DNA of 64,000 nt, from the NCBI RefSeq assembly GCF_021018805.1, contig NC_086259.1, positions 17,627,501 through 17,691,500 on the forward strand, given 5' to 3'. Below are positions 38,450 to 50,424 of this stretch, piece after piece. Origin of the DNA: Prinia subflava (Eukaryota; Chordata; Aves; Passeriformes; Cisticolidae). Every line of letters starts with the position of its first letter. Position 1 is the stretch's first letter. The position numbers and the translations under genes were made by a program. The notes beneath the pieces are model-generated. The model was not told where the DNA came from. It ran no database searches and worked only from the letters and a program-made list of their open reading frames with translations.

Positions 38450-38755
38450 GGAATCTTAAAATCATCAAATCAGAGAATGGTTTGGCTTGAAGGGAACTCA
38501 AAACTCATCTTGTTTCACTCCCTGCCATGGCAGGGACACCTTCCACTGTCCCAGGCTGCTCCAAGCCCTGTCCAAGCTGGCCTTGGGACACTGTCAGGGA
38601 TCCAGGGGAAGCCACAGCTGCTCTGGTCACCCTGTGCCAGGGCCTGCCCACCCTCACAGGGAAGAATTTCTCCCTAATATCCAATCTAATCTTCCCTCTT
38701 TAAAGTTTAAAAGTAATTAAGAATGAAAAATGGTGAGAAAGAGATGACCATGTAT
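38450..38755 (-). mobile_element. CR1 LINE fragment with non-CR1 extension, copy 2
   Basis: Antisense CR1 3' end (aaaatcatcaaatcagagaa, ccatggcagggacaccttcc, caagccctgtccaagctggc, cctaatatccaatctaatc). It then has the same tail of about 43 bp as the copy ending at 28384, with only two differences by eye, before the flanks diverge after gaccatgtat. Confidence 0.87.
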
Positions 38756-41700
38756 GAGGAGCCCTGTCAGTCATTCCCGGCCTCAAAACAGCTCAGGCAG
38801 GATTCAGTATCAGAACAGAAAAAAACCCCTTAGCTCATTTTTATCTTCCTTATTAATAAAAAGGAGCAAATGGATGCATAACCATTTGCACAAAATGTAT
38901 CCAGCTGAGGCTGCAGTGGTGGTTGTTTGTATGGAGAATTTTTGGGTAGGAAAACATAAATTACCGGTGAGAAAATGAAAGGGCCCTGAATGTTCCCTCT
39001 GTGACATTCCAGACAAGAAATAATCACACAACAGGCCCCTACTAGAGGAATGTTTCATTTTCCTTTATCACAAATATTTTTCTTTCAAGGAAAGATGAAA
39101 TGAGCACTGGCAAAGGGAGCTGGGTGCTGGGAGAGGACGACCATCAGCAGCCTTAAAGCAGAAAGCAATAAATCCATTTAGCATGGCTGAGATTTTTCCT
39201 GACCTTTTCACAGCTGTGCACTGCCAAACCATACATCTGCTGCTGCAATATCTGCTTACAGCTCAGGGTTTCCAAGGCAGGTTCACCCCAGCTGCCAGTG
39301 AACTCCCCTGACCCTGCCTTTGGGTGCTCCCCTCGCAGGGCTGGGTGGGCAGGCTCACATCACCCATGCTCATTAGTCAAATACGCTGCATTTATTCCTA
39401 ATATTCTTTACTCTTGAACTTGGAAACAGAATTTTTCTGTGCTAACAGGGTTAGAAGCCCCAGGTCTTTGTTGTTCCCATCGTGGGTAATGAGAACTCGC
39501 TGCTCACCTGGATGTTCAGGGTATAATAAAGATTTTTCTGCTCTGAGAGGAAAACAGAAAAGGAAAGAGATCATTAATCATGAAAGTTCACTTGTGTCTC
39601 TGATCTCTAAATGATTATTCTTGTATCATGGCTTTTTGATAGAGCAGTAATGTTTCGCTCAATGAATGTTGAGCCAACTGGATGTAGACTGGATGAGAAA
39701 AATAAAATCTTGTATATCCAGTAGAAGACACTATGTGCAGTAGACTTCATTCATCACTCTGTCAGCAGACTTGGAAGACTCATTGTGTTCAGATGGACTG
39801 AAATATGGAGTGTTCAGCCCAAATCCTCCTTCCCCCACTCAGCTTTTCACAGAAAACAAAATGCTGGCTTGAGATTTCATTTTTAAAATTCAGACAGATT
39901 CTGTATCACTGCAGATTATGCTGCCTGTAAACTTCCATCTGTACCTCCTGCTTCCAGTGGAACAGTGTGAAACCTTGCAGAGTTCTTATCTCCTTCCAAA
40001 ATAGAGTTTTCAAACTGGGATAACTTCAGACAGCTCTCAGCTGGAGGGGCTTGTAAATCTAGGGCATCTCATCCCCATCAGCTGGCACAACCCAAAATGC
40101 CAGAAGTTTGGGGAATTGCTGAAATTTGTAGCTGGAATATTCTGGAGATGGGAGTTGCTTTGAATGCTTGGGGCTGCTGAGCACTGCCCACCAAAGAGCC
40201 CACCAAGAATTTTACCCCTGTAGAACAACCAAGAACTTTACTACCCTTGTAGAACAACCAAGAATTTTACCCACTGTAGAACAACCAAGAACTTTACTAC
40301 CCTTGTAGAACAACCAAGAATTTTACCCACTGTAGAACAACCAAGAGCTTTACCCATTGTAGAACATCTGCTGCTGCAGCCTGGCCTCAATCAGCTGAAC
40401 ACTGGCACAGGGAGTGACTCCCTCCTCTGGAATCAGAAAAATGGAGTTGTTCTCAGGCAGTTCTTTCTCAGTTCTTTCCTCCCGGGGCAGGACAGGCAGA
40501 ATTTCTCACCTGGCTGCGAATGCTGCCTGTTCTCAACCAGGCCAGAGATTCTGACACGGAGAAATTCTCATTTTCATTGCAACTTCTGCCTCTTTGCAAA
40601 GACCAGGAGTCCTAAACTGGAGAGGAGATGCTTCTGTTTTGAAATATCAAAATAGATGAACAAGATGCCTCTAGATTTTTAGCTAGAAATTTTTTGTTCT
40701 TTCACCTATTTAGAATGAAACATTCCTTTCTTTTTGTGTTGCTGTTTTGGTGTTTTTTAACTCCTATTAATTTAATGCTTTTGTATAGCACTAAAACACA
40801 GTTTTCATACCTTGTCTACTTCCTGGAGGTAATTATGATAATAATTTAAAAATCATCAATAGGTTTCATCTGCTGAAGGTCTTGTCACTGCCCAGCCCAT
40901 TGTTACTGAGGCCACATTGCATTTATTCATACCTGGGAGCAGATTAAGCCCTTAGAGAAATTTCTCCTTCACTTCCCCCAATCTCCCAAAATTTCCAGCA
41001 AATTAACTGGTGCCTCCATATGTTAATGCTAATTTTAAGAAAAAAATATGTATTGTCATAAAATTCTCCTTTTTTCTACCAGTTTAATATTCAGAGAGGA
41101 GTAAATTCACCTCTCGTGCTGCTCAGGGCACAGGTAACAACTGCAGCAGTGAAAGAGGATCTGTTTTCTGAACACATTCCGTGTCCAGGCCCCAAAAATG
41201 TGACTTTCAGGGAAGCAGTAGGAGGAATTTGTTGCTTAAAGGTCCTTGGAGCAAAGGAATCCCACCTCTAACTGGGACTGGCAGGAATTCCTTGTAAAAT
41301 GAGTCCAGTTTTTTCTCTTACCAGGGCAGTATCAGTAATTCCACCTTGTATGTTCGCATGTTCATTTTCAGCATCAGAAAAGTCACTTTGGGTATGAAAA
41401 AGTCTCTGCTAAAAATGAAAAAAGGACCATTTCACAAGGCCTCCTTCCCTTCTTTTGTCACCACCATTAGGATGAGTGGGGAGGGAAAAAAAATCCTGGA
41501 AAAAACCTTTGTGCTCCTCAGATCCGGCAGCTGAAAAAAGAAAGCGAAATCCAGTGAGGTGTATTCTATTTAAAGTTCATTTAAAGAAGACATCCAGCAT
41601 CTCAGAAAGAATACAGGCTGAACACTGCCCTTGATGGGGAGTGCACTGGGGGAGAAATGAGAGGAGCTGGGTTGGCTGAATCCAGCACAAGGGGCCTCAT

Positions 41701-42584
41701 AAATGTGAAAGGCAGAGCTCTCCCCGGGCAGCAGAGCAGGTGTGCTCTGCTCCTCCAGCCCCGCTCACATCATCATTTTCTCTCATGCTGCTGTTTTAAA
41801 CATAAGGTTTGTTCTACCTGCTGTGAAGGAATGTTTTATAGCTCAGAAAATAACATCATTATTTGAGGTTTTCTCCGAAGTTCCTTAAATGTAATAAATA
41901 CGGTGACCTTTCCCTGTGCGCTGTCCACCTGCGGGAGGAGTGTTTGTTTTTCTCTGATACAACCATCATTCTGAAGGTGTCCAATTATTTGTGGGTGCTT
42001 GATTTATTCCAGAAACCACAGAAAGTGAAAAAGAATGAATCATTTCTAAATTATTTATCTATTCAGGGAAAAAAAAAAAAAAACAGAGAGAGTGCATCTT
42101 TGTCTTCCTTCTGAACCTTCAGATATTTGATGTATACCTGGAGGTAACAGGCTTTGAAGCAGGCATTCAACATATGATTAAAATGTGTTAGAATTGTCTT
42201 TTTTTGCCTTTGCTCAGTGATGCCCTGAGCTGGGCTGAGGAAGAGTCAGAATCTTGTGTAAACAAAGTCTTCAAAATAATTCCAGAAAGTCTCTGTTTTT
42301 CAAGCAACCTTCACCATCACTTATTTACAGTCCCCAAATGGCTTTTTGGTCTTCTGCAAGCACATAAATAAAAGGATTGAAACCAGCAGCAGCTCCAAAT
42401 GGGATTTCAGTACTGCTGGGGGGAAGAAGCAGGGGGAAAGTTCTGTAAATTAATTTATGGCTCTTGTGAGGATCTTATTCTGTAGATCTTCCAAAGTTTT
42501 CAAAGATTTATGGTGTTCGCAAGAGGGATGGGAGGACCCTTCACACTGGCAACCTTACAGGCAGCTCCTGCAGCACCCAGCAGG
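38756..42584. other. Intronic stretch with one tandem repeat
   Basis: Apart from the tandem repeat at 40203-40366 nothing is recognised; the ORFs are short and random-looking. Confidence 0.55.
40203..40366 (+). repeat. Tandem repeat of two alternating units, six units
   Basis: Units start ccaagaa. Type A (26-27 bp) reads ccaagaattttacccactgt then agaacaa. Type B (29 bp) reads ccaagaactttactaccctt then gtagaacaa. The order is A-B-A-B-A-A', so the true period is a 56-bp dimer. Confidence 0.95.
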
Positions 42585-43069
42585 TCCTTCCTTCCTTCCT
42601 TCCTTCCTTCCTTCCTTCCTTCCTTCCTTCCTTCCTTCCTTCCTTCCTTCCTTCCTTCCTTCCTTCCTTCCTTCCTTCCTTCCTTCCTTCCTTCCTTCCT
42701 TCCTTCCTTCCTTCCTTCCTTCCTTCCTTCCTTCCTTCCTTCCTTCCTTCCTTCCTTCCTTCCTTCCTTCCTTCCTTCCTTCCTTCCTTCCTTCCTTCCT
42801 TCCTTCCTTCCTTCCTTCCTTCCTTCCTTCCTTCCTTCCTTCCTTCCTTCCTTCCTTCCTTCCTTCCTTCCTTCCTTCCTTCCTTCCTTCCTTCCTTCCT
42901 TCCTTCCTTCCTTCCTTCCTTCCTTCCTTCCTTCCTTCCTTCCTTCCTTCCTTCCTTCCTTCCTTCCTTCCTTCCTCCCTCCCTCCCTCCCTCCCTCCCT
43001 CCCTCCCTCCCTTCCTCCCTCCCTCCCTCCCTCCCTCCCTCCCTTCCTCCCCTTCCTCCCCTTCCTTCC
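42585..43069 (+). repeat. Giant pyrimidine tract: (TTCC)n then (TCCC)n
   Basis: Positions 42585-42975 are a perfect TTCC tetranucleotide repeat of almost 98 units. It continues as TCCC-type units with a few TTCC interruptions to 43069. There is no purine in 485 bases on the plus strand. Open reading frames in all frames here only translate the repeat. Confidence 0.98.
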
Positions 43070-43935
43070 ATCCATTTTTCCCCATTATTTTTTTCATTTT
43101 AACCCACTTCAACTCAATCATGAATTTTAACACCTGAGGAGTTCTTGAAGTGGTCTCAGTCCCAGAAATTGTTTGGCCTGGTGGAAAACCAGGGGGTTTT
43201 CCCAGAGGGATTTTTACCTGAACCCTAATTAATGAGTTTTTGGTTCTTTATTCCTTTCCAAGTAGACTAAAAAGCAGCAGAACAAAATTAAGCCATGCTG
43301 AAATGTCCCTTTTTTTGCTCATTCATGATGCATATCCATGGTTTTAAGCATCTTTGTGTTTTTCTACAAAAAGGCACAAGTTCAGAGCCTGCAGACGTTG
43401 CATTCATGTTCCAGAGAGCAGAATTAAATGCTCACCCTTCCATTTACCTAAATGATCCATCAGATTGCAGACTTACAGACAAAGATTTTGCAGACAAAAA
43501 TATTCATTCAGTCCTTCATTACTGAGTCCTGCTTTTACTTTGTAAAGCAACTGGTGTGCGCCTTGAAAGATCACAAAGTGTTTACAATGCAGAGGCTGTG
43601 AAAAATCATCCAAAAGTAAAAACTGAAAATGCATCCGAAATTATTATGGTCAATTTCATATATTTGAAAAGTTTTGTGCTTTTTTTTTTTTTTTCCCTAA
43701 GCTACAATTGATTTTTTTTGTAGTTTCACCAGGGAGGAGGAATAATATTATGTGTTCAGAAAAAAAAAATACAGAATAAGCTGAAAGAAACACTTTCAGT
43801 TGAGAAATAATGCAGTGCCTACGAGCCAGCATTATGGCAGTAAGACAATGACAATTACAAAGCCTGTTTAGGTGACTCACAGCCATAATTTCTGCTTTGC
43901 ATCTCGTTTACACCATCTAATCCTTGTCATACCAC

Positions 43936-43998
43936 GATAATGCTTTGTATTTATGTGGTGTCTTTCATCTAAATGGCTTTCCGAGTGTTTCATGTGTT
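43936..43998 (+). mobile_element. Possible ancient amniote repeat fossil (L3/CR1-like)
   Basis: The stretch ataatgctttgtatttatgt followed by ggtgtctttcatctaa resembles the widespread old element I recall as 'tttgcatttatatagcgcct' plus 'ttcatc', with C-to-T and G-to-A changes at CpG sites. The match is short and from recall. Confidence 0.4.
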
Positions 43999-44411
43999 GC
44001 TTGGTGTGCAGCTTACATCAACTCAATCCATCACTTTAATACAGATATTTTTGCAGTGAAATAGAGCTGCTGTTTGTGTCCACATAACAAAGTCTTAAGA
44101 AGTAAAATACATTTAAAATCTGCAGAAGATATTCAGGAGCTGTAGCACTGAGTTGCAACTCACCTTGACCACGCTGTTTTTTTCCATTAAATTGCTGCAG
44201 TGGAGAGTTTGGTATAAAGTGATTTAGCTCGGGTGCAGTTTTCCAGCCCTCCAGGGGCAGCAGGCACCTCCCCGGGCCCTTGGGATGGGAGGAAAGGTGG
44301 AAAAGCACCTCTTTGGTCGAGGCACAAATCCTGTTCCCTCCTTGGACTTCCCCTGCCTCCAGCGCCAGTGACTCGGTTCACCCTTCTCTGGCAAGCTGGG
44401 CTTTGTGTCCC

Positions 44412-44461
44412 GCTGAATTCCACCTGAATTCCACATGAATTCCTCCTGAATTCCACCTGAA
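44412..44461 (+). repeat. 11-bp tandem repeat, five units
   Basis: Units cctgaattcca with variants catgaattcct and gctgaattcca; each full unit contains an EcoRI site. Confidence 0.92.
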
Positions 44462-47400
44462 ACGCTCATTTCTGGCATTTATGAGACTCTCACTCCCGAC
44501 TGATCCAGAATGCAGGCCTGCATTGTGACCTGCACTCTGAAATTTCATTTGCACTCGGAGATGTTGCAGGTACAGAGCTGTGGAGGGTACGCTGTTTCCT
44601 TGGCAGATAAATCCTGGGAGCTCAGGTGTGTTTGTGCTGAATGGCAGCATGGAAAGGCAAAGGCAAAACAAGCAGGCAGGTTGCAAGAGATTCTCTAACC
44701 TGTCATCACATCCTCAAGAAATTAGACAAAATATGGTCAAAAAGGCAGAGGGCTTCAGCGGAGGGAGATAAGTGCAATAATACAATTTCTCTGTGGAATT
44801 TCTAACACAGACGTACGAATTAATACATCCCACTATTTTCCATCTTTTATGATATATAGAAGAGGAGACAAACTCATGATAGCAGCACAGAGTACCTTCC
44901 ACTGGAATATCACCCTGATAAATGCAAACTGACACAGAGTTTTAATTTGTTTGTTCCTGAGTGGGAATCACAGCGTGCAGAATCTTAATGAGTCTTTGGG
45001 TGGTGATCACCGAGCCCAGGCAGGTTTATCTGGCTTTGTGTTTGCTGCTTGTGGCAGCTCTTTAACTTGGGTGTCAGTGCCCCTCTCCCAGACAGATTTT
45101 TGGTGGCCTCCTAAAGGTGTTGTTGGTGCCTGCTCACGCTGCTGCTGGACAGGAGACAGCCAGGTGAGCCTGGTGCACCCGAGTTCACCTCCTCACCTGC
45201 TCGGAGAAGTCAGGAACAGAATCTCATTTACTACAGGAGCTTTCAGTGAGATAAGAATCTGATTTTCACACGCTCTGGGTACCATTTCCAGCCTTGTGTG
45301 AAGTGAGGCGGGGTCAGGGCCTGGATTCTCAGATGATGACATTTTGCAGGGTGATCTTTTCGTGTGCCTGCCCTGCGGTGGGAACCTGACAAAGCTGGTT
45401 TGTCTTGAGAGCATCCAGAGGAATTTTCTGTCAGTGAGAGCTGCCAGTGCCATCCCTGCTCATTCAGGGCTCAGAGTGGAGGAGGATTTGCCTCAGCGTC
45501 ACCTCCTGCCTCCAGCAGGAAACAACAACTCATTTAAGCTTGCAAAATCAGGGAAAGGAGGAGCAGTCTGATGGACTGAGACTTTCTCCCGTGCTCAGGC
45601 TGTGTTTGAGCACTGCTGTTTTGAACTTTTCTGCTTTCTGAACTTTTCTGAACTTTTTCTGCCACAAGAATTCCAGTGTCCCCAGCTGCTCCCCATCTGT
45701 CTGTCATGCAAACTTTGCTGACTTGTTACATTTTCAAGTCTATTTATGCACCCTCACAAGCCCCACTCTCTTTATCTACACCCATCACGATAATTCCTCA
45801 AAATCTTTCCATTCCCCATTAACTGCTGCTCACTCAGGGTTTCCTTCCAAGTTTGGACCACTCCATTTTCTGTGTGTTTTGCCACAGGATTTCGGATACA
45901 GAAAAAGAATAAGTGCATCTTTTTTCTTCCCTATATTTCTAAAACTTTAAAAATGACAGAATCACTAAAATCTCTGGGCTGTATGCATGTTAAACACAAT
46001 AAATGACAGCGTGGCACATCACAGAGCAGGTGAACCTCAAATTTCAAATACTCAGAAGCAATAAATGCACACGGCCCATTCCAGAAAACCCAAAAACCCC
46101 CTCTGGCCCAGGGTATTCTCCTTCTAAGTTATTAGTGTTAAAATGGGTCCAAATGATAGCAGTTTAAATAAAGTACTGAACTCATCTACTTTATTCTTAA
46201 TTTATAGAGGTGCTTAGGGGATGTGCAGATATTTAAAATGAGTAAAATCAATTAACTTGTGATCCAATTATTTGTGTTAGCCACCGTGGGGTTTTATTTT
46301 AGAGCACTGGCTCAGACTTCCCAGTCAAGCACTGTGCCTTGAGAGGGTAAACCTTTCACTGTGAAATGTGAGGAACCTGTGGTTATTTTTTATTTTTTCT
46401 CTGTTTCCAAATCTAATTCCTATTTTTGCCCTTTCATGGTTTTTAAATTCCCTTTTTTACTTCTGTTTTTGAAAGGGACTCGGTATAAGTGTAACAGATT
46501 TTTCTGAATGTTGGGAGGTTTATTCCTTAAATGAAGGTGACTGAACAGGCAAAAGAGTTCACCTTCGAGATAAAATACACTATATTTTTCTAGGCCACAC
46601 GGTATCACAGTAGATAAGTGCCCTTTGCAATCACAAATCTGTGATTTATTACACTTTTCACATTGTAAATTTAGAGGAGACCTCTGTGACAACTTCTGTG
46701 GTCTGATCATTCTGCTTTTCCATCCATCTTGAACAGATTTTAGCCTAACGTTCCAGACAGCTCCAGATCTCTGTGTTTATGTGGTTGTTTCCAAGCTGTG
46801 AGGGATGCTGGGGGTGAGGGGACTGCTGTACCTGGAATATTTTGGCTTGGCACAGCCTTTCCCTGTGGGTGCTGGACTTTCCTCGACCTGCAGGAGTCAG
46901 CAGCTCGGCAGTGCTGTGCCCTTTCTCTCTGCAGCTGAAGTTACTGAGAGCTCTCCCTAAAAAAGGAGAAAATAAGGATGCAGGAGAAAGCCAATCCCAG
47001 CTGAGATATCCTTGATTTGGATACCCTTAGCCTGACATTCCATATTTCTTAAACTACTGGTACACCATGGCAACCTTTTCCATCAGTCTGGCACTGGCGG
47101 GGTAAATACAATAATTTTCTAACACAGGCTTCACAATAAAATATCTGAATAAAACAGTCATATCTTTTAATATTTTACCCTAACAGCACTTACAGTTCCC
47201 AAGGTGAGCCAGGGACTCCTGGACACTTAATTGAATCAGACTGGAGGATTAAGGAAAAGATTTTTCCGAAGGATCGATATGAATTAGGAGCAGATGCCTG
47301 ATCAAATCTAAGGATTAGATTCTTTAGAATTAGGCTCCTTGAAGTCTGGTCACCTTTTTATGCAGCTGAATGGAAATTCTTGGGTACTGAACTCTTGTGG

Positions 47401-49245
47401 GAAAAATTCTGACCCCTATAGTTCTGATGTCACATATTATACATGCTCAGGTTGGGACGATATGAAATAATATAAAAATATCAATCAGGCTAATTGGTTA
47501 TTTTCAATCAGAGTAAGAGGCAGCCAAGTCTGCTTGACAGTGACAACATTTGGCTGAGCTGAAAGGAACACAATCTTGGTAATAATTCTTCTGTTAGTTC
47601 CAAGATTCTTAATAGAGTATTCCTTTTAATTTGTTTCCAAGCAAGTGAAAATATTGTTGTATTATCATTTAGAGTTAATTAAACTGCAAATGAGCTTAAT
47701 GAACTGTCTGCAACAAAGCTCAATCACAACCTGTTATATATTAACTATCAAAATCAAAAGAATCTTTAAATTCTTTGTTAGATACACCAAGGAAGATAGA
47801 AATAGCCAATTATTAATGTCATCCTTTTATGAAATCAGGTTTGAGGCTGGAAAGCTTGAACTGAATGCATGCACTCAAATTACACAGAAAAAATGAAGAA
47901 GGGTTTGGGAAGATAAATCAAATCTATTGAAAAAGAAGAAAAACAAAGATAACTGAACACAGGGGAAGACATAGTCATCTTTTCTTTATTTTCATATGAG
48001 GAAATCCACTTTACCTCCTATTTGTCCAGAGTGGGAAATGGATATATTAATAAACTGCCATTTTCTGGACTCGGTATTTTCACAAACTCTTCTGCAGTGT
48101 TATGGCTTCTTGTGTTCTATAAGACAGAGGAAAAGACATTTAGTTTATTTAGGTTTTGAAGCCACATGGGTGACTCTTGCCCTCGAGTGATGCATTGTCA
48201 CCAACAATGCAGCTTTTAAGGGGCACACGAGCAGCAAAACCTATTTGTGTCATTAAAGTTTGTAATTTTGGACTTCTGAAGGCTTAATCCCTCGAAATGC
48301 TAAGATTCCCTAATGATCTGTAATGGCAGTGCTGATGTTCAGCACTTCTCAGGATTAGGTCTGTTATCAGCCTGCTTTATCCACCTCCAGAGCAGGTATT
48401 ATCTTATCACTCTTATATACAGAGCTTTTAGCACGTCAGCCTCAAGTGCTTGAAAGGTGAGGAGTGTTATTAAATCTGACCCTTACAAGCTCTTCCAGTG
48501 GTTTGCTTAATGCTTTTTCCTACATAAATAAGAATGATGGAGAATAAACTAGAATTTTCTTACAGGGCTTGGCTGGTTGAATCGTCCAGCAATGCATTTC
48601 ACAAGGTCATAAAAAATTCTCCTGCCACAAAAAAAGAAAGCAACACTGACTTTTAGTTATGCAGACAAAGTGGTAGCACGAGGTCCAATTATTTTTGAGT
48701 GTCTTAGAGCAAGCCCTCAAAAAATGCTCTGGGAATGGTCTTTGTGAGGCCTGTTTTGTGTCTTGATAATGGCGCAGTGAAAAATGAATGCGGGGGGAAT
48801 AAATCATGAAAAACAGAGTGTGAAATGCAAAACTGGATTTGTTTGTGAATAAAAGTAGATTTGAAGGCAGGAGTGGTCTGTATAAGGCAGGCTTCTCTTC
48901 CTCAGAGGAAGGGGATACATGCAGCTGTGCAGCACTGCAGGTATTTTCATGCTTCACTTTCCACTAATATGAGCTGAACTGTCTTCTTGTGATCAGAACC
49001 TTCTCCAACTCCACTCCTATCACATCTCTGCTTATCCACCATCTGTTTAGTGGAGAGCAGCTGAAATGTGCTACCTCACATTTCATAAGTGAGAGCGCAT
49101 TATTTAAAGCCCACGACGTCCAGTTCCGGTCAAGGATTCCATCTCCCTCCTGCTGGGGTAAATAATTACTGCTGCCTTGGACATTTCCTGTGTGTGTGGT
49201 CATTAAGTGGAAATAGTAACGAGGTTTTTTTGTGTTTTTCCCCAG

Positions 49246-49428
49246 TTCCAGGCCACAGTGAAGGAGGGGGTCACGGGTGTGATAGTGAACCTGACCGTGG
49301 GCGACCGGGACGACCCCGCCACGGGGGCCTGGAGAGCCGTCTACTCCATCATCAACGGGAACCCGGGGCAGAGCTTCGAGATCCACACCAACCCCCAGAC
49401 CAACGAGGGCATGCTCTCTGTGGTCAAG
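49246..49428 (+). CDS. CDH13: CDH13 (T-cadherin) internal exon, first half of EC3
   Basis: This 183-bp exon gives 61 residues and is phase 0 at both ends. It forms the N-terminal half of the third extracellular cadherin repeat. Visible are the calcium-binding E7, the D-R-D triplet at residues 20-22, a buried tryptophan in GAW (27-29), one N-glycosylation sequon N-L-T (15-17), and the stretch [20 protein letters not shown], which I recognise as diagnostic of T-cadherin rather than N- or E-cadherin. The acceptor is tttttccccag and the donor is AAG|gtgaga. It follows a 29,832-bp intron and is separated from the next exon by only 996 bp. About 92% of codons (56 of 61) end in G or C, against AT-rich introns. 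Because it is symmetric 0-0, skipping it would keep the reading frame. Confidence 0.95.
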
Positions 49429-50424
49429 GTGAGAGCAATCCCTCCTGCCCTGCATTTCTGCTGCCAGGTTCACCCCCGGGTTCGCTGCGTAAAGCGAGGC
49501 ACGGCAGGGATAGGTTATTCGAAGATACAAAGTTGGCTGCCAGCTCTTGTCCAAGCTTTGTGCATAACTCCCTTCTTCTGTCACAGTAATTTTAATTCTT
49601 TTAGTCACAAGGACTGACTGTTCCTAACTGTGTTGCTGCTGTGCTTAAATAACACCCAGATTTGCTGTAGTCATCACAATAAATAGTAGATTTAAATACA
49701 AAGTTTTGTTTGTTGCTGGAGGTTCAATTAGAATTCAAGGGCCCCATTTTGTTCTCACTTAGACAACACATGCAAGTACAGGGAAGAAGAGGGCATCGAT
49801 TCAGACTGAATCCACATTTCTAAAGTGGATTGGTCCCACATTTCAAAAGTCTCATAGGAAAATTTATTGCCTGTCTTTGTATGAAGACAATCCTATGTCT
49901 CAAATAAAAATAAAACAAATAAAAAAAAGAAGAAAACAGCCGTTTGCTGCCTGTACCAGAATGCTCTCATTTTGGCTTCAGAAGAGGCATTGTCAACTCT
50001 TAAGACAAATCCATGTATTCCCATGGCAGTGCCTTTGATTTCAAGACAGGAGCTGAGAAAGCAGCTTGTGTTGTTGTCATGGGTTGTTACTGAGTGCGAC
50101 TCATTTGTTTGTTAAATACATGCTACATATAAATAAACATGTATATATGAGCACTGAATTGTGTCTGTGAGGTATGGCACAAAAAAATGCAAGTTAATGG
50201 ACAGAGGGATGTCTCCATGCGTTTTTTAAGTTCATTATGTTTATTTTCTTCAATGTCTTTTAGAACTGAGTGTGTCTAATCCTAAACTCTCACCAAGTTT
50301 GAGTTGCAGGGAACGTTGTTGTTGCTTTCTGGTTAATTCTGCTGTCTGCAAGTTTGCCGGGGGCTAAAGGAGAAGGTGTTAAACCTTGTCCTTGAGCTTC
50401 ACCCCCTGCTCGTCTGTTTTTCAG
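49429..50424 (+). other. CDH13: CDH13 intron, 996 bp
   Basis: Short intron between the two EC3 exons, from gtgaga to tttttcag. It contains an A-rich stretch at about 49903-49937 and otherwise nothing I recognise. It is about thirty times shorter than the intron before it. Confidence 0.92.

Larger units (their letters stand above)
19414..49245 (+). other. CDH13: CDH13 intron, 29,832 bp
   Basis: Intron between the EC2-end exon (donor gtaagg) and the first EC3 exon (acceptor ccccag). It holds one member of the exon-bracketing repeat pair, four antisense CR1 fragments, two antisense LTR-like elements, a tandem repeat of alternating units and the giant pyrimidine tract. Very large introns are typical of CDH13. 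No nested gene is apparent on either strand. Confidence 0.88.
43070..49245. other. Intronic stretch up to the EC3 exon
   Basis: Mostly AT-rich. It holds an 11-bp tandem repeat (44412) and an apparent ancient repeat fossil (43936). The minus-strand ORF crossing the exon (49608-48964) is its antisense shadow. Confidence 0.55.

Noticed and set aside
42457..43137. Long ORFs with Pro-Ser-Phe-Leu or Lys-Glu-Gly-Arg repeats
   Set aside because: Pure translation of the TTCC/TCCC simple repeat in every frame.
48964..49608. 214-codon ORF on the minus strand across the EC3 exon
   Set aside because: It is the antisense shadow of a GC3-rich exon; no start or splice context and no recognisable protein.
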